Positions 25,186 through 37,212 of a stretch of 64,000 bases of DNA are shown here, in pieces (position 1 is the stretch's first letter; every line of letters starts with the position of its first letter). The notes below the pieces were generated by a model. The model was not told where the DNA came from and ran no database searches. It saw nothing but the letters and a program-made list of their open reading frames with translations. The translations under genes were made by a program, and so were the position numbers. This stretch comes from Durusdinium trenchii (taxonomy: Eukaryota > Sar > Dinophyceae > Suessiales > Symbiodiniaceae): positions 62,001-126,000 of the forward strand of contig CAXAMN010028972.1 in assembly GCA_963970005.1 (NCBI GenBank). Direction: 5' to 3'.

Positions 25186-25301
25186 CTTTGCTTGGCCAGG
25201 CGCGAGCCATGATGCAAGACATGTTGGCACCAAATCCGTGCTCATTCGGGCCCTGGGGCCAACATGTCTTGCATCATGGCATGTGCTCTGGCCAAGCAAA
25301 G
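25186..25301. repeat. Large hairpin, 14-bp and 23-bp perfect stems
   Basis: Outer stem 25186-25199/25288-25301 (CTTTGCTTGGCCAG) and inner stem 25206-25228/25258-25280 (GCCATGATGCAAGACATG...) are both perfect, separated by a short asymmetric bulge, with a 29-base loop. No coding. The shape suits a foldback element or small-RNA precursor. Confidence 0.92.
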
Positions 25302-26135
25302 CGGACAAATTGCCAAGTGTTGTAAAGAAGAATGGAAAACTGGACTCAATATGACTCAACATATTAAACATTTGCTCAATGTTGTTCATCTTTACTTCAC
25401 TTGTTTCATACAGTACATGTTCTATATAACTCAGGGTATCTAGCAAGAAGAGGAAGACTGCACAAGAAAGCACAGCCCAAAAACATAACACAAAGTTAGC
25501 AGAAAAGAGCTGGATAGAGTGAAGGAACACGCTCCAGAATTCTAAAGGAATCTAGGAGGCACTGAAGACAAACATGAGGATACCTCGTAGGGCTATGTGG
25601 GGGTAAGGCCCCTTACCCATTCAACACCCTGCAGCGAGGGTATGAACTTCCCAGATCAGTGGTTCAAAACCGATGCTGGCGCCCCATGTTTGACCATGCT
25701 GGACTCTCCTGGAAGGGGGATGTCTTGAATCAACAGAGAGATCACCCCGCACACCTCGAAGCACAGCACGTGCATTTCGCAAGTGACCTGACGACGGACA
25801 GGTGACCTCACCTGACTGAGGGATTCCTGGTCGAAGCTGATTCGACTGATTCCCGATGGGGGATTCTTCATCTTGAAACTGGTGTTCCCTTCGAAAGAAG
25901 TACGTGAACATACGGAAGAAGTAGCTCGGGCGGCTGCTTCACCAAAGGTGAAAGCATAAGCTGGGACACCGCTCTTTTCCGTTGGCTTGGACACCACTCA
26001 CACGGACTGCAGCTCATGGTACTGACACGAAACCGAGGAAAATACACCTGACAAGTCGAGGCGACTAAACGGTCTGAAGTAGATCCCGTATATGTACTTT
26101 GGATACCACAGGTTTTTTGTTCCAAAAACGACCTG

Positions 26136-26195
26136 TCTGGGACTGGCATATATACCCATCAGTTGAGGTGGTTGATTTCAGGGGTTTAATACATG
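26136..26195. repeat. Family B copy
   Basis: Reads TGGGACTGGCATATATAC, then GGTGGTTGATTTCAGGGGTT. The left part matches the 27025 copy; the right arm is lost in AT-rich DNA. Confidence 0.75.
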
Positions 26196-26730
26196 ATATA
26201 CGGTATCGTATAGTTGATTGTATTGCGTGCATATATAAAATATAAAACAAATACGCTATATATAATATATATATAGTATATGTATAATATATTCCTACAT
26301 GCGTACATGAGTGTGTGGGATAAGGTTTGACCCCCCTTCCCACTTTTATAATATGTCAATGTCCGGGCAACTTACAGTATCAGTTTCTTCAAGCGATCCA
26401 ACACATGACTTCTAGAAAGGTCAAACAAGACCTCATGTATCGACTGTGAGAAACCGTGCTCTCCTGGTTCCTCCTCCAGGCTCTGTAATAGATTGTGATA
26501 TATGTGGATCTATCACCGCAGTGTCGATGGTTCATAGAGGCCTTTTTGAAATATATATAATATATATATATACGGCAAGGGATAAAGCAACAGTGAGTAC
26601 AGTATATGAAGCTCAAATTGGTGCTGCCATCTCTAAATTAGCGAGTACATATCAGCATAGTTTCCTGTTTGGCCTCCAACTCCCGTGAGAGGGCGAGGGT
26701 TTGGGGTGGGTGCCAGGGTGTTCTAACTAC

Positions 26731-26777
26731 CTTCTGAGCATGTACTTGGAACCCTAGAGCCCTAGGGCCCTAGGGCT
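26731..26777. repeat. Family A half copy ending in a 20-bp palindrome
   Basis: CTAACTACCTTCTGAGCATG resembles the right arm of family A copy 1. It runs into AGCCCTAGGG/CCCTAGGGCT, a perfect 20-bp palindrome at 26758-26777. Confidence 0.6.
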
Positions 26778-27024
26778 TGATCTTAGTCGTCATGTCAGCA
26801 TTTTGGATGTTTAATTCTGAGGGTTCAAACCTCACGTCGTCACATTGCCCAAACCTCACGTCCCACGGCCGCCGAGACCACCGTGCCGCCCACCGTATCA
26901 TTGCTGTTGACCGAGACCTGCCGAGGTCTGTCCGTTTGCCGCTCACCGTCGTCTCTGGGCGTCGCGTTTAGGAAGCAAACATAGCACCTATGCTTTTCGT
27001 TCCAATGCTGTGCTTGACAGATTC

Positions 27025-27113
27025 AAACACTCCATGGGACTGCATATATGCCGATCAGTTGGGGTGGTTTTCGGGGTCAATGTAGGTATATATGGCATAC
27101 ATGGAGTGTTTGG
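27025..27113. repeat. Family B element with perfect 13-bp terminal inverted repeats
   Basis: CAAACACTCCATG at 27025-27037 and its complement at 27101-27113. The inside holds CATATATGCCGATCAGTTG, GGTGGTTTTCGGGGTCAATG and GGCATA, so a second stem ATGCC/GGCAT forms. 89 bp, no coding. Confidence 0.88.
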
Positions 27114-27875
27114 GATAAGGAAGTTGAGCCTTCAATCATTGTATCGCGATGTCGCATTCACACATGAACACCTGGAACGAAACCCTGGAAATCTTGGAGG
27201 TGAAAACAGGCGAACGAAACTGAACGATTCTCATCCGAGATCCCTCTTGGTTATTTCAAACATTGTCTTTCCCACAAGGAGACACCAAGCTAGCCACAAA
27301 ACGACATGGCACTCCTTACCAACCAACCTATACCAACCTGTCTGGGTGCAAAGAGGAGAGAACATCGCACGAAGATTCAGTTACACTTCTGTTTTACAAC
27401 CATGAATCGCAAACACCACCAAAACAGTTCAATACATCTGCACTTGTCAAGTTTTGATCAATGTCCGTGGTAACAGTGCAAAGTTCTCCTTGCGCCAATG
27501 TTTGCCAATGGATCAATGCAATTTCTCCGGCATGGTCTTCCAAGGAGCTCTTTCCATACTCAGCGCACTGTTTGTCCATCTTTCTTCACTGTCTGAGTCT
27601 ACCTTGGAATAATCCCATGTGGATCCCATGTTCTTCCATGTTCTTCCATCGTTCGGCAACATCAACGACCGGTCGTGCGCCCGATCCGCACCGAGGACAG
27701 GACATCTTTCTCGATCAAGCCAGGGGTGGTTGAGGCCCCCAATGACTATTCCATTTGCTTTGATTTTGGGGTGGATGGTTCAATTGCACCAGTTGCTTTC
27801 TTGTTGATGAATGGGGTCATGTCACATTTTCTCGGGTACAAACGGCAAACTGCAGCTCCATATATATATATATGC

Positions 27876-27910
27876 CAGTCCCACAAGATCTCACACCATC
27901 CGTGGGACTG
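27876..27910. repeat. Small hairpin CAGTCCCAC/GTGGGACTG
   Basis: Perfect 9-bp arms at 27876-27884 and 27902-27910 directly after a TA microsatellite. The arm sequence is shared with family B ends. Confidence 0.75.
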
Positions 27911-28007
27911 CAAGAGAACCCCATAGATTTATCCGATATCCCATGCATGGCATGGTAACTCTTCCAACCCGTCGACCGGGCATCTTTGTGTCGCAGCCGC
28001 ATGCTCC

Positions 28008-28256
28008 ATGTGTGCCGACCAGAAACGCAAACGCAGCAGGTTTTGTTTGGGAAGGAACGAAGGAAAGAGGTGCAAACTGGTGAATTCAGCAGTCCAAGAG
28101 TTCAAGAAACAACTGGTGAATTCGGAATCTGGTGAACAACTGGTTGACATGGACCTGGTGGAAACGGTGAATTCAAGAAACCGGTTGATCCGGGTTCCAG
28201 ATGTCAAACTCCTGTCCCATGAAGAAGAACTGGTCACAAGACTTGGCGTTCTTTGA
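28008..28256 (+). other. Weak open frame over degenerate CTGGTGAATTC repeats
   Basis: 82 codons, basic at the start then acidic. Much of it reads over repeated CTGGTGAA and CAAGAAAC words (28078-28180), so the protein-like look may come from the repeat. No family recognised. Confidence 0.15.
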
Positions 28257-29175
28257 ACAGATCCTGAAGGAAGACTGACCAGACTGACCTAGTCCACGAC
28301 GGTCAGATCACCCCGACCCGGCGGAGCGGCCTGTCGAAAAGGCGCAAGAGCATTGACCCGTGCAGATTGCCAGAAATCACTCACTTCCACCTCACGACCA
28401 GGAATGAAATCCATGAATCCCGGCCCTGGTGAGGAGGGAAGGGATATGTTCAGGCTCTATGCCTATGCACATTCAACCTTTTTTAATTTGATGACGCATT
28501 GTCTTTTATCTCAATATATATAGTGAGAGATCCCAACCAATGGTTTTTGAGCCTACGTCTTCCTATAGGGGTCCTTGTGTGGTCTTCTTATCTACACCGT
28601 ATTCTACCAGGAGCGTGCCAAACTTTCAATAACCCCAGGCAAGGTGACCAACCCCCCAATATGGAAGTGAAATGAACCTTGCGCTTAGTAAAGAAACAAT
28701 GTGGTCAAAGAGGCAACTCTCTGCTTCCAGATTTCTTGGATAGAGGAATTTTCGTGATCCCCTGACTGCCCTGACTCAGGAAGAAGATGCACTTTGCTCC
28801 CTGTCATCATGTCATCCTCCTCTCTCGCCTAGAAATAGGCTCCACCGAGGCGAGCCAGGTCTGCGACCCCCGCGCCCGGAGGCCTTGCCAGTCTCCCAGT
28901 TCTCGATCACCAAAGGCTTAATGCTGCTGATCTGGAGGCCGAATGCGTTTTCTGAGCGGCAATACTTCTTTCCCAAACACCACCGGTGGCACTGACATGA
29001 TATATGTATCGGATATAATCGTCTATGATTACCTAGAACCTCAGTGACCCCTGTTTGGGAGAATCAACTATTCAAAATATGGCCCAAGTTCTATCAAAGC
29101 AGAGGTCATGTCTGGGCTGTAGGCATAACTGGAGTTGTTCATGCACGGAGTGTGTGGTTTTGAACAGATCAAAAA

Positions 29176-29190
29176 GGATCCACATACCGG
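29176..29190. repeat. Family A solo arm fragment
   Basis: GGATCCACATACCGG matches the left arm of the 32061 copy for 14 bases; no partner arm nearby. Confidence 0.45.
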
Positions 29191-31216
29191 AGAAATGGCT
29201 CTTGCTGGGTCTTCGGACAAACATCTTCCATCACCCGACTCCGGTTTCCTAAAGAGGGTTGTTAGGCCCTAGGTCCCAATTGGTGACCTGTTGGGTGCTG
29301 GTTCAGATTGTACGTTTTCTATATTATGGCATAATAATTATGCATTTACAAACAAGTTTGGACCGTCTCTCCGACTCACAAGAGTAAGATGTCCCAATAC
29401 GGACACATCTGTAACTCGGTACCCGGTGTATTGTAGCTAGAAAGAAAACCCCACCAACCCTGACCCCTTCACCCAACCAATCCTGACCAAATATCCCAAA
29501 TGCAGGGGGTCTTGAGACCTTTCGAACAATCAAACAGATTCTTCGGAACGAGTTCTTGTTTTGACAAGATCTGGATTCAAATTGGAAAGGGCAGTCGACC
29601 GTTCCGGTTTCCCTGCGATTTGGCACGGTTTGGCGGAAAACGCCGAGCGCGGCGCTCTTGGGTCACCCACTGGAATGGCGGCGAGGCTGTAACCTCAGAG
29701 GAGAGAAGGCCAGATTATTTTTTTCAAGTGAGACGAGTCCAAGGAAAAACAACTATAGATGAAGTGATGAAATAACATGTATCCAATCTAGTAAAGGATC
29801 AAACTCCTTTTTGTGAACTACCGCTCGCTGGTGGGAAGCTGCATTTGTTTAGGAAACCTGAAGCCCTTTGTACCCTGTTTCTTTAGTGTTTGGCCCAGTA
29901 AAGCCAAAAGGGAAGGATTGTTTTCTGCCATGGAATCACTTGGATGGAACAAGGCATTCTGCAGTTCGAAGGTGCATTCCGGAAAAAAACGGGATTCAAG
30001 AGTGTTCATGCATCAACTACACGAGCAGGGGTGGAAATCTGATCAGCCCGCCTGCTGAAAACTGGTATTCACGGATGTCGCGAGGAGACTCATAAGAGCC
30101 TTTCTGCAGACATCCACTAAAAGTCATGGTAATTAGGTCGGGATGACCTTCTATTTCATCATCGCGCCATGTTAGTAAAATCCAGGCTCTGGCTTCCAAA
30201 AGATGGTTGCATGAACCACTAGGAGGTGCAGAAGCCACCGTTTGCAAAACGCAACCAAGAGTTCTGCTTCTGATGCCCCGTGCATGCACATGCACTGAAA
30301 AGCAGTTGGCTAGCACAGCCCCACCTCCACCTCTGACTCCTTGTGCGACTTGAGCCTCCCCCGGAGTAATATGAGGCGTGATAAATCAGGTTGAGAACAT
30401 GCACCATTCCGCGAAAGCCCGATCGGATAGTCAACTCCGAACTAAAGCCCAAAACACAACCATGTGAAGTTCGTGCGATACATGGTCTCCGCACGTGACC
30501 TAGCTTGAAGTGGCCGCCTATCCTGTGTCTACGAGTTCGCTGCGTTTTGGTGCGTTTGCGCCTGCGTTTTGGGTGCGTGTTGTTTGCGTTTTCTTCTGGC
30601 TCGGTTGTTATATTCAATATCTGTGTGCAATACTGTGATGCTGGTAAACGCATTACGCATCTGCCATCTCGCATAGAATGATGCTTGAACAAAGTGTTTT
30701 TCGAAGTCTTCCACTGGAACTTCCACACTTGGATCACATGGAGCACAGGGCGGAAGTTGCGGCTCTTCTTCTCATCAACTGAAGAAGAGCTGGACTCACT
30801 TTCCATGGAATCTACATCGCCTCCAAAGGGGACTTTGCCCGAGCAGGTGCCAACATCCGGCAGCTATTCCGGGACATCTTCGATATTCAGCTTCACATCG
30901 AAGAGAAGGCGGCACCCAACTCCTCGCCTACTGCTCGCACGAAGAGGCCACAGGGTACATGTCACGGCTGTGGTGCTGCACGGTACAAAGCATGGCTCGT
31001 GTATCCATGTGGAGTCTATTTCTCACTTTCGTCGTAATCCGGCGCAAGTGTGCCCAGCCATGCTCAGCTGCGTTATTGGTTGGGCAGGTCGCCGCAGCAT
31101 GCAAAGCCACCCTGATGGACGGACAATGGGCTCACAGAAAAAAGGCTTAAGGCTTAAGGGTCACAAAGTTCCAAAAACAACTGTTCTTTGACCAAGTCTT
31201 GCGCGCAAAGCCAAGC

Positions 31217-31254
31217 TCCACCACTTAAGACTGCTTCCACCACTTAAGACTGCA
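31217..31254. repeat. 19-bp tandem duplication
   Basis: TCCACCACTTAAGACTGC followed by T or A, twice in tandem. Confidence 0.9.
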
Positions 31255-31790
31255 TGTCATGTTCGTCCTTCACTTTGAAACTGCATTACTGAAAACACCG
31301 TCGTGTGGCCTTCGATGTCCTGCGCGCTTTCTGACCCCTGCCAAAAAAACATTGAGACAAAAGCCGTTAAATGCGTTTTTGGTCGTTCCCAAAGCGCATC
31401 TGGGAGTACACAAGTTCAGAGCACAAAAGTCTGAAGGAAACACAACTCGAGAGTAAATAGCTCCTGCCACTCAGCACGTGGCTCTTGCGCAGGTATATAG
31501 AGGAGTTGGCCGCAAAGAACCAACGAATGTAGGGAGCCATGCATTCCTTGCGCTCCACCTGTAGCTCGTGCAGATTTGCTTCAGGAAACCGTTTGTGCTC
31601 CGCAGGTGGGGCCTTCGCATGCCTCCAACTCAGAGCAAAATTCCTGTCCGCTTGCGGCCCGAGGATCTTTGACACACTTGAACTTCATGGGAGACTTGAC
31701 GCAAAGGTTGAACCTGTCTTGACCATTTTCCAAGTCCGTCTTGCGAGCGATCTCCAAAAAGCTGACCTTATGCTCCGTGATGCCCTTGTG

Positions 31791-31816
31791 TCTCTCTTTC
31801 TCTCTCTCTCTCTCTC
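31791..31816. repeat. TC dinucleotide repeat
   Basis: About 26 bases of TC with one TTTC interruption. Confidence 0.9.
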
Positions 31817-32060
31817 ACGCGGCCCGGACCAACATCCGAAACAAAGTGCAAGTAGTAACTTTTTGAGCTTCGGAGTAACTGCACTCATCCAGTTGGATGT
31901 AGGACTTGTCATCCTTGAGAATCAATGGTACACCAGGGTCAGTGTCAGACTCCACAGTCCAACGACCAGTGCCATAGCCACCCAGAACGGTGTGCTTTGC
32001 CAAAGTCTTGTCCTTTGCTAAGATCAATTCTGCCTTCGTCCGAAGCAACGAACCTCCTTG

Positions 32061-32182
32061 CCCTATGGATCCACATACCGAACCTCAGAAAGCAATTGGA
32101 CCCTCCTGGCGCAACTGCAAAGCAGCCTATGGTCTCCAATTACCGTACCTGAGGTTCGGTATGTGGATCCGGATCCATAGGG
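32061..32182. repeat. Family A hairpin element, copy 2
   Basis: Left arm 32061-32100 and right arm 32135-32182 pair as CCCTATGGATCC, ACATACCGAACCTCAG and CAATTGGA, with a 6-base GGATCC duplication in the right arm. Compared with copy 1 the middle of both arms has changed together (ACCTTCTCAG to ACCGAACCTCAG) and stays complementary. Confidence 0.9.
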
Positions 32183-33452
32183 TTGGGTGCAACGAGCCTC
32201 GGTGCAACGAGCCACGGGTCGGCTGACGTGATGGGGAACTCTGCACGGACCGAGTCGCATTCGCTGCCCCCGAAGACCCCTCGCAGAAACTCACTGAAAA
32301 GCCTGGCCTATCGGCTGGGTTTCGTCGTCAACACTACGAGTTTCCTTTAACAAACTTGAGGAGTTGCGTGAAGGATGAGTCTGTCAGGAAGGATCTTTAC
32401 CCGCACAAAGGGCCAGGGGCCATGGATATTCTCCAAGTTAGGCAGCTTGACATGGACCCGCTGGTCCATGAACATGAATATTTAACAGCTTAATAATATA
32501 ATTATGATGAACCAGCTTCTTAATATAATTATGATGAACCAGCTTCTTCAAAAGTGCCTTCGAATTGAGGTAACTTCGCATCAAAAGTAAAAGTGGTAAA
32601 AGAGCCGGATATTAAAATATTAAATGTTAAATGGAACATATTGCAGGTCCGTGGGTCCTATGTTTGAGCTACCGACCGAGCAGAACAGCAGCCGGACGTC
32701 CTTTTTTGAATGAATGACCGACCCCACGACATCGGCCGGCAACAGGGGTATACAGGGGTTCTGTTTTGGCTTCGCGCGATGAACACCGAAAGATGAAACA
32801 GATCAGGCCATTCAATAACCATAGAAAATGGAGAGCTGCAGGGCAGAGTCACCAGGGTCAGCAGGGACTGGGAATGGCCCTTCACAACGACTGTCTATTC
32901 ATGGACTCCCTCCCACATCACTTTTTGAACGGATATGGTACTTTTTGACGGCTTCAGACTATACAAACTATACAGTCCAAGCAACCTTGTCGACACCACC
33001 CCAACATGCATTCCACTGTCAGTCTTGGGCATGCGGCTGGTCGGAGCAATTTCATCGTTGAGCGCGCCAGTTAAGGTACTGCACGAAGGCGGCATGAGGT
33101 TTGTACCGTGGCTCCGAGCAAGGAAAGGAAGAGGTGGCCGTTGAAGTCATGACCAGGCTCATTAGTCTATGCATGTTATAGACGTCCAGGTCCCCATAAG
33201 CCAAAGGAAGGATGTACCATCATATCTACTTGTTCTGGTTCAGGATGAACTGGATGGGGTTGGTTCATTGGTTGATGGATGCATGAAACCTCTTCTGGCT
33301 CCAAATAATGAGTGCACTATGTGTGGAAGCTGGGTAGACCGGCGGGACCTGCCCCAAAAAAAGAAAACATTGGTGAGGAGAATGAGGCAAGGCTACAATG
33401 GTAGCTCAATCACCAAAGCTCTTTCTCAGGTTTTGTTGGAACCTGTTTAGAG
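32183..33452. other. Intergenic, no gene seen
   Basis: Contains only the 27-bp tandem duplication at 32495 among clear structures; open frames lack domains. Confidence 0.45.
32495..32548. repeat. 27-bp tandem duplication, AT-rich
   Basis: AATATAATTATGATGAACC with CAGCTTCTT-type ends, two perfect adjacent copies (32495-32521, 32522-32548). Confidence 0.92.
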
Positions 33453-33514
33453 GGAACGTCTACAGAAAGCACATCCTTTTGGGTTTAAACCCATTGTATT
33501 CTGTAGATTGTTCC
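33453..33514. repeat. 62-bp hairpin with a central 14-bp palindrome
   Basis: GGAACGTCTACAGAA (33453-33467) pairs with TTCTGTAGATTGTTCC (33499-33514) apart from a one-base bulge and one change. TGGGTTTAAACCCA is a perfect palindrome at 33480-33493. GGAACC flanks both sides. Confidence 0.85.
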
Positions 33515-34420
33515 TGGAACCAATGTGGCATCCGTCAAGAAAGCCCCCCCTAGAGTTTCACCTGTTACATTCACATTCTGTGTATATATATATATAGCGT
33601 ATATAGGCTCGCAAACATTTCGAGGCCCCCTGGAAAGCAATTGTTTCTGAATCATGTGATCTTGTCTATTGTCTCTTATGGTTTACAGGGGGTCCCGAAA
33701 AGCACGTGCGCCCATATATATATATATATACAATGTAATTAGAATACATTGTAAATGGTAAGAATCGACCTCTCACGATTTCAGGCCGTGTAAGAAGGAC
33801 ATCTTCCATGATCTCCGATCTCCGACATCCCCTGTCCTGGTCCAGGCTGCAGTTGTGACCTTGGAACTGGACTGGATGTAATGTTGGGAAGAGCAGCCAA
33901 GGTTGTGGGATGGGCTTGGGTCCGGAAGAACTTGGATCGTGACAACTTTGTGTTTGATACAAACTCTATTCTATAGATGTTTGCTATGTTCAAGGGTAGG
34001 AGACTCCAGCTTCTTCTTCACCACTGTCCTAAGGTCTCTTCATCTTCACCTACAAGTCTCTCAACATGGAGATTTAAGTGTCGATGACAGTAAATTGAAT
34101 ATTTTGTTGCAAGCTTGGTTGTCCAAAACAAGTCGCTTGTCCTTTCGCTCAGGTCTCCTGTCCTGGTCTATTCGCACAACAGAAATCATATTCTGCAAAA
34201 GGAACTGCAAGATGCAGCGCCTTTTCACATCATCGAATACCATATCACCGCGGAAAACAGGAGTATTTCTCACAAAATCCCTCAGCTTAGGGGTCGAGGA
34301 AATGAACATGGTTCGAATTTGTTTGGATGTGAAACAGGCTGACCTTGCAAAGACCTGGACGGGGCACATCGACTAAACCCTTTATCTTTTTGGGGGAGTA
34401 GATCTCCCTTACAACAAGTA
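33515..34420. other. Intergenic, no gene seen
   Basis: TA microsatellites near 33583 and 33713, the second followed by TACAATGTA/TACATTGTA. A 157-codon plus frame (33903-34376) shows no domain. Confidence 0.45.
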
Positions 34421-34503
34421 GGGCTCCAAATGACTTCTCCGAAGGTATTTGGACCCTTCTGGCACCCACCTCAATCACCTTGGAACGAAGGTACTTGGAG
34501 CCC
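34421..34503. repeat. Family A-related hairpin, copy 3, diverged
   Basis: GGGCTCCAA at 34421-34429 and TTGGAGCCC at 34495-34503 are perfect inverted ends. The inside TTTGGACCCTTCTGGC resembles ATTGGACCCTCCTGGC of copy 2, so it is probably an older or variant member. Confidence 0.65.
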
Positions 34504-34623
34504 ATAGGGCCATAGGGAATCTAAAAGTAAAAATAAACATGACTTCAGACCGGCATCCTTCTGGCCAGCCAATGACCCCGCGGGGCAATATAGACTACAA
34601 TAGGTTCAAACCATTCCAAACCT

Positions 34624-34750
34624 GATCAAAAGTCTAGCAATCTATTATGTCAAAACCTTCAATAGTCTAGGAACTTAGTGACGTAGTAGGTCAAACACCT
34701 CAATTAGGTCAAAGCCTCCATTAATTAGTCTAGTAGGTCAAAAGCTCCTA
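34624..34750. repeat. Degenerate GGTCAAA / TAGTCTAG repeat cluster
   Basis: GATCAAAAG, GTCAAAACC, GGTCAAACACC, GGTCAAAGCC and GGTCAAAAG are interleaved with TAGTCTAG and CAATTAG words in about 125 bases. Confidence 0.65.
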
Positions 34751-36420
34751 CAATCCGACTCCAATCGTCTCGGGTCTCCGGGCCGCGTCCGACGATGCCA
34801 CGCGCGAGTAGACCGAGATAGACTCGCAGCTCTGGGCAGAGCGCGGGGTGACGGGTCGAGATCGGGCAAAAACACCAAGTCACCTGGACCCCGATTTCCT
34901 TCGTACCGAAAATGCCCCCATCAAAATCATATGTACAGTATTATATATTGTATCTATATACTTGTACCCGTTTTCCGAGATGCTTTTAGCTTCTTCAGTG
35001 CTTCATAAACAACTGCGGGCCGAGTTTGCCACTGAAAGAATGCATCCTTCAACCTGCACCCTTTTGAACATCTTGTTGTACGAATTTGGGCAAAGTCCAG
35101 AGTCCATAGATCAGATAGATACCCCACAGGCCACTAACTCACTAACTTGATCTTGGCCACTCGCTCGATCTTCTTTGTATACAAGTTATTTTTTCTGAAG
35201 CTACTCCAGGATGTAGCGAAAACAATCAGCCCACCACCACTCAAATCATCGCAACCATTCTCAACTGTTGGGGGTTAACATTGGGGGCAACTAACCCGTC
35301 AACGCTTGAAACACCCTGGACGACTCCGCCGTGGATCTACTCCAACGACACCGTTCGACTGGCGCTAAAGTAAACGTGTCGGCCTCGGTGTCGTCGCCCA
35401 GGCCTTAGACACGGTCAGGTGGGGGGGGTGGATCCAATACTGCGCAGGAACTGGTCCGAAAGACGACAAGGAGAACAAGACAAAAACACCAAAAAACACT
35501 CGGTTCAGATCGACTCGTTGGACCCACGTTCGCTGATGATGGGCCAAGTAAGCCATGAAAGGAGAACGCCCACCAGCCATGTAGCATATATAATGATAAT
35601 ATATGATAATGCTGATCCATCAGAAATTAACTAAAAGCTCTCTTTGCATTCATCCAAGCAGCCTGCAGGATTGGAGGAATGGTTTTGTTGAGCCCCTTGA
35701 AGAAGACAACTGAAAACATCTGAAAACACTCTAATTACTCTGAAACCACAGTATTACCTTTTGCCACCTGGTCTGTCTATCGTGACTGACGAGCACGGCG
35801 CTCGGGAGATGTACTCAAAACCATGGGTCAAAGTCAAAGCCCATATATATATATATACGTTCATCTACAAGTAGCGCGCTTTGGGCGGCTAGAAACCTCT
35901 GAACTTTCTAAGCAAAATCAACATATCTGAAGGGTCATTTCAATACATTTCATGTCATTTCCCTGACCCAGAATTGCAATGACCGAGGATCCCTGGTCGT
36001 CACCAGGGCCTGCTCCAGCTCTTTCTCTTGGACTGAACTCTTGCAGGTGGCTTTTAATTCACCCAACGCATCCTTCCAACACATCGGTGCTCTTGTTTTT
36101 TTTTCTCGCTCAAACCGGACCGGAGGATCTGACACCGAGCTGACACACACCGGACGGGGTCGCGACCGCCGCGACCCGTCCGTCTGGGCAGGTCCGACTG
36201 ATCTTCACGGAGCCCTCCTGAGTGCGCTTGGAGTAAGTCGACATCCGGGTCCGTAGTAAACATCACATGACAAATGTGGACTGCAAACACAAATTTTTTG
36301 AGGTGTCTGAACGTGATCCACTGCCTTTGAGGTTTTGTTCTACCTGACCGTTTTGGCACACAAGCGATGTTCAACGACATCTTCACGCGGTGGATTGAAC
36401 TATTATGCAAATACCGTTAC

Positions 36421-36520
36421 CCAAACACCATGTGACTGGCATGTTCATGAACATTGGGTGGTTGATTTCAGGGGTCAATGTCGGTGAAATTTCCAGTCCC
36501 AAACAATCTGATTGTGAAAC
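36421..36520. repeat. Family B copy
   Basis: Reads CCATGTGACTGGCATG, then TGGGTGGTTGATTTCAGGGG, then CCAGTCCCAAACA. The ends are partly complementary (TGACTGG/CCAGTC). Confidence 0.75.
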
Positions 36521-37063
36521 GCCCTTCCCACTGAACCAGGAGGCAGAGTCAGGCAGTACATCCGCTTCAAGAAATATAGTATGAAGAACCGAAGAACCTA
36601 ACAAACATTCGAGCACAGAACATGCTCCTATATACTATACAAAAAAGCGGAAAAGGCTCTCTGCATCTCTCTGCGTTCTCTACCGCGTCAACTCTGGTCT
36701 CCTCTTATTTCATCTTGCGTCCCAGCCGAAATTTCTGCGAAAAGAAGGGAGGGCTGAGGTGCTGAGAATAAAAAAACTGTTTCTGCGGCACCCACCAACA
36801 CGCCCACCACCTTCGCTCCTCCCAAGCTCACAATGCTCGTCTCTCACCAAGTCTGAATCTGAGGGGCTCAGCATCGCATATGGTTGGTTTCCAAATTGTC
36901 TTTTGCCAAAATGGTGCACTCGTCGCAGTTCCATGGGGGCCCGCTTCTAAATCTCCTTTAAACTTCAACCACACTCAAACCACAGGGATGTTAATCATGA
37001 AGGCGTGTGAACTGCAAAAACTGTGAGAGGTGTCTGGCGCGGACTGCTGAGATGCTGGAGCTG

Positions 37064-37084
37064 TTGCTGCTGCTGCTGCTGCTG
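37064..37084. repeat. CTG trinucleotide repeat
   Basis: Six to seven CTG units. Confidence 0.9.
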
Positions 37085-37212
37085 GACTCCTGCAGTTGTT
37101 CCCACTTTTTGTTCTCAGAAATCTTCAGAACGACATAATTAGGAAGGACGTAAGAGCTGACTCAAAAGATTTGGATGTCGGATGGGCAAATGGTCAAGAA
37201 ATGGACCGTCGT

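Larger units (their letters stand above)
25302..27024. other. Intergenic, no gene seen
   Basis: AT microsatellites near 26250-26290 and 26550-26575. Contains a family B copy (26136), a family A half copy (26731) and a 20-bp palindrome (26758), listed separately. Confidence 0.45.
27114..32060. other. Intergenic, no firm gene
   Basis: Holds the weak plus-strand frame at 28008-28256, AAGAGCATTGAC near 28347, a family A half copy at 29176, a long but unconvincing minus frame (30806 to 30219), a 19-bp tandem repeat at 31217 and a TC repeat at 31791. Confidence 0.4.
34751..37212. other. Intergenic, no gene seen
   Basis: TA microsatellite near 35842, family B copy at 36421, CTG repeat at 37064. 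Open frames show no domain. Confidence 0.45.

Noticed and set aside
26810..26840. tRNA-like GGTTCAAACC T-loop word
   Set aside because: No acceptor stem, D arm or anticodon arm could be placed around it.
30219..30806. 195-codon minus-strand open frame
   Set aside because: Length alone is not convincing in 64 kb; no domain, no splice partners, and other frames over the same DNA are also long.
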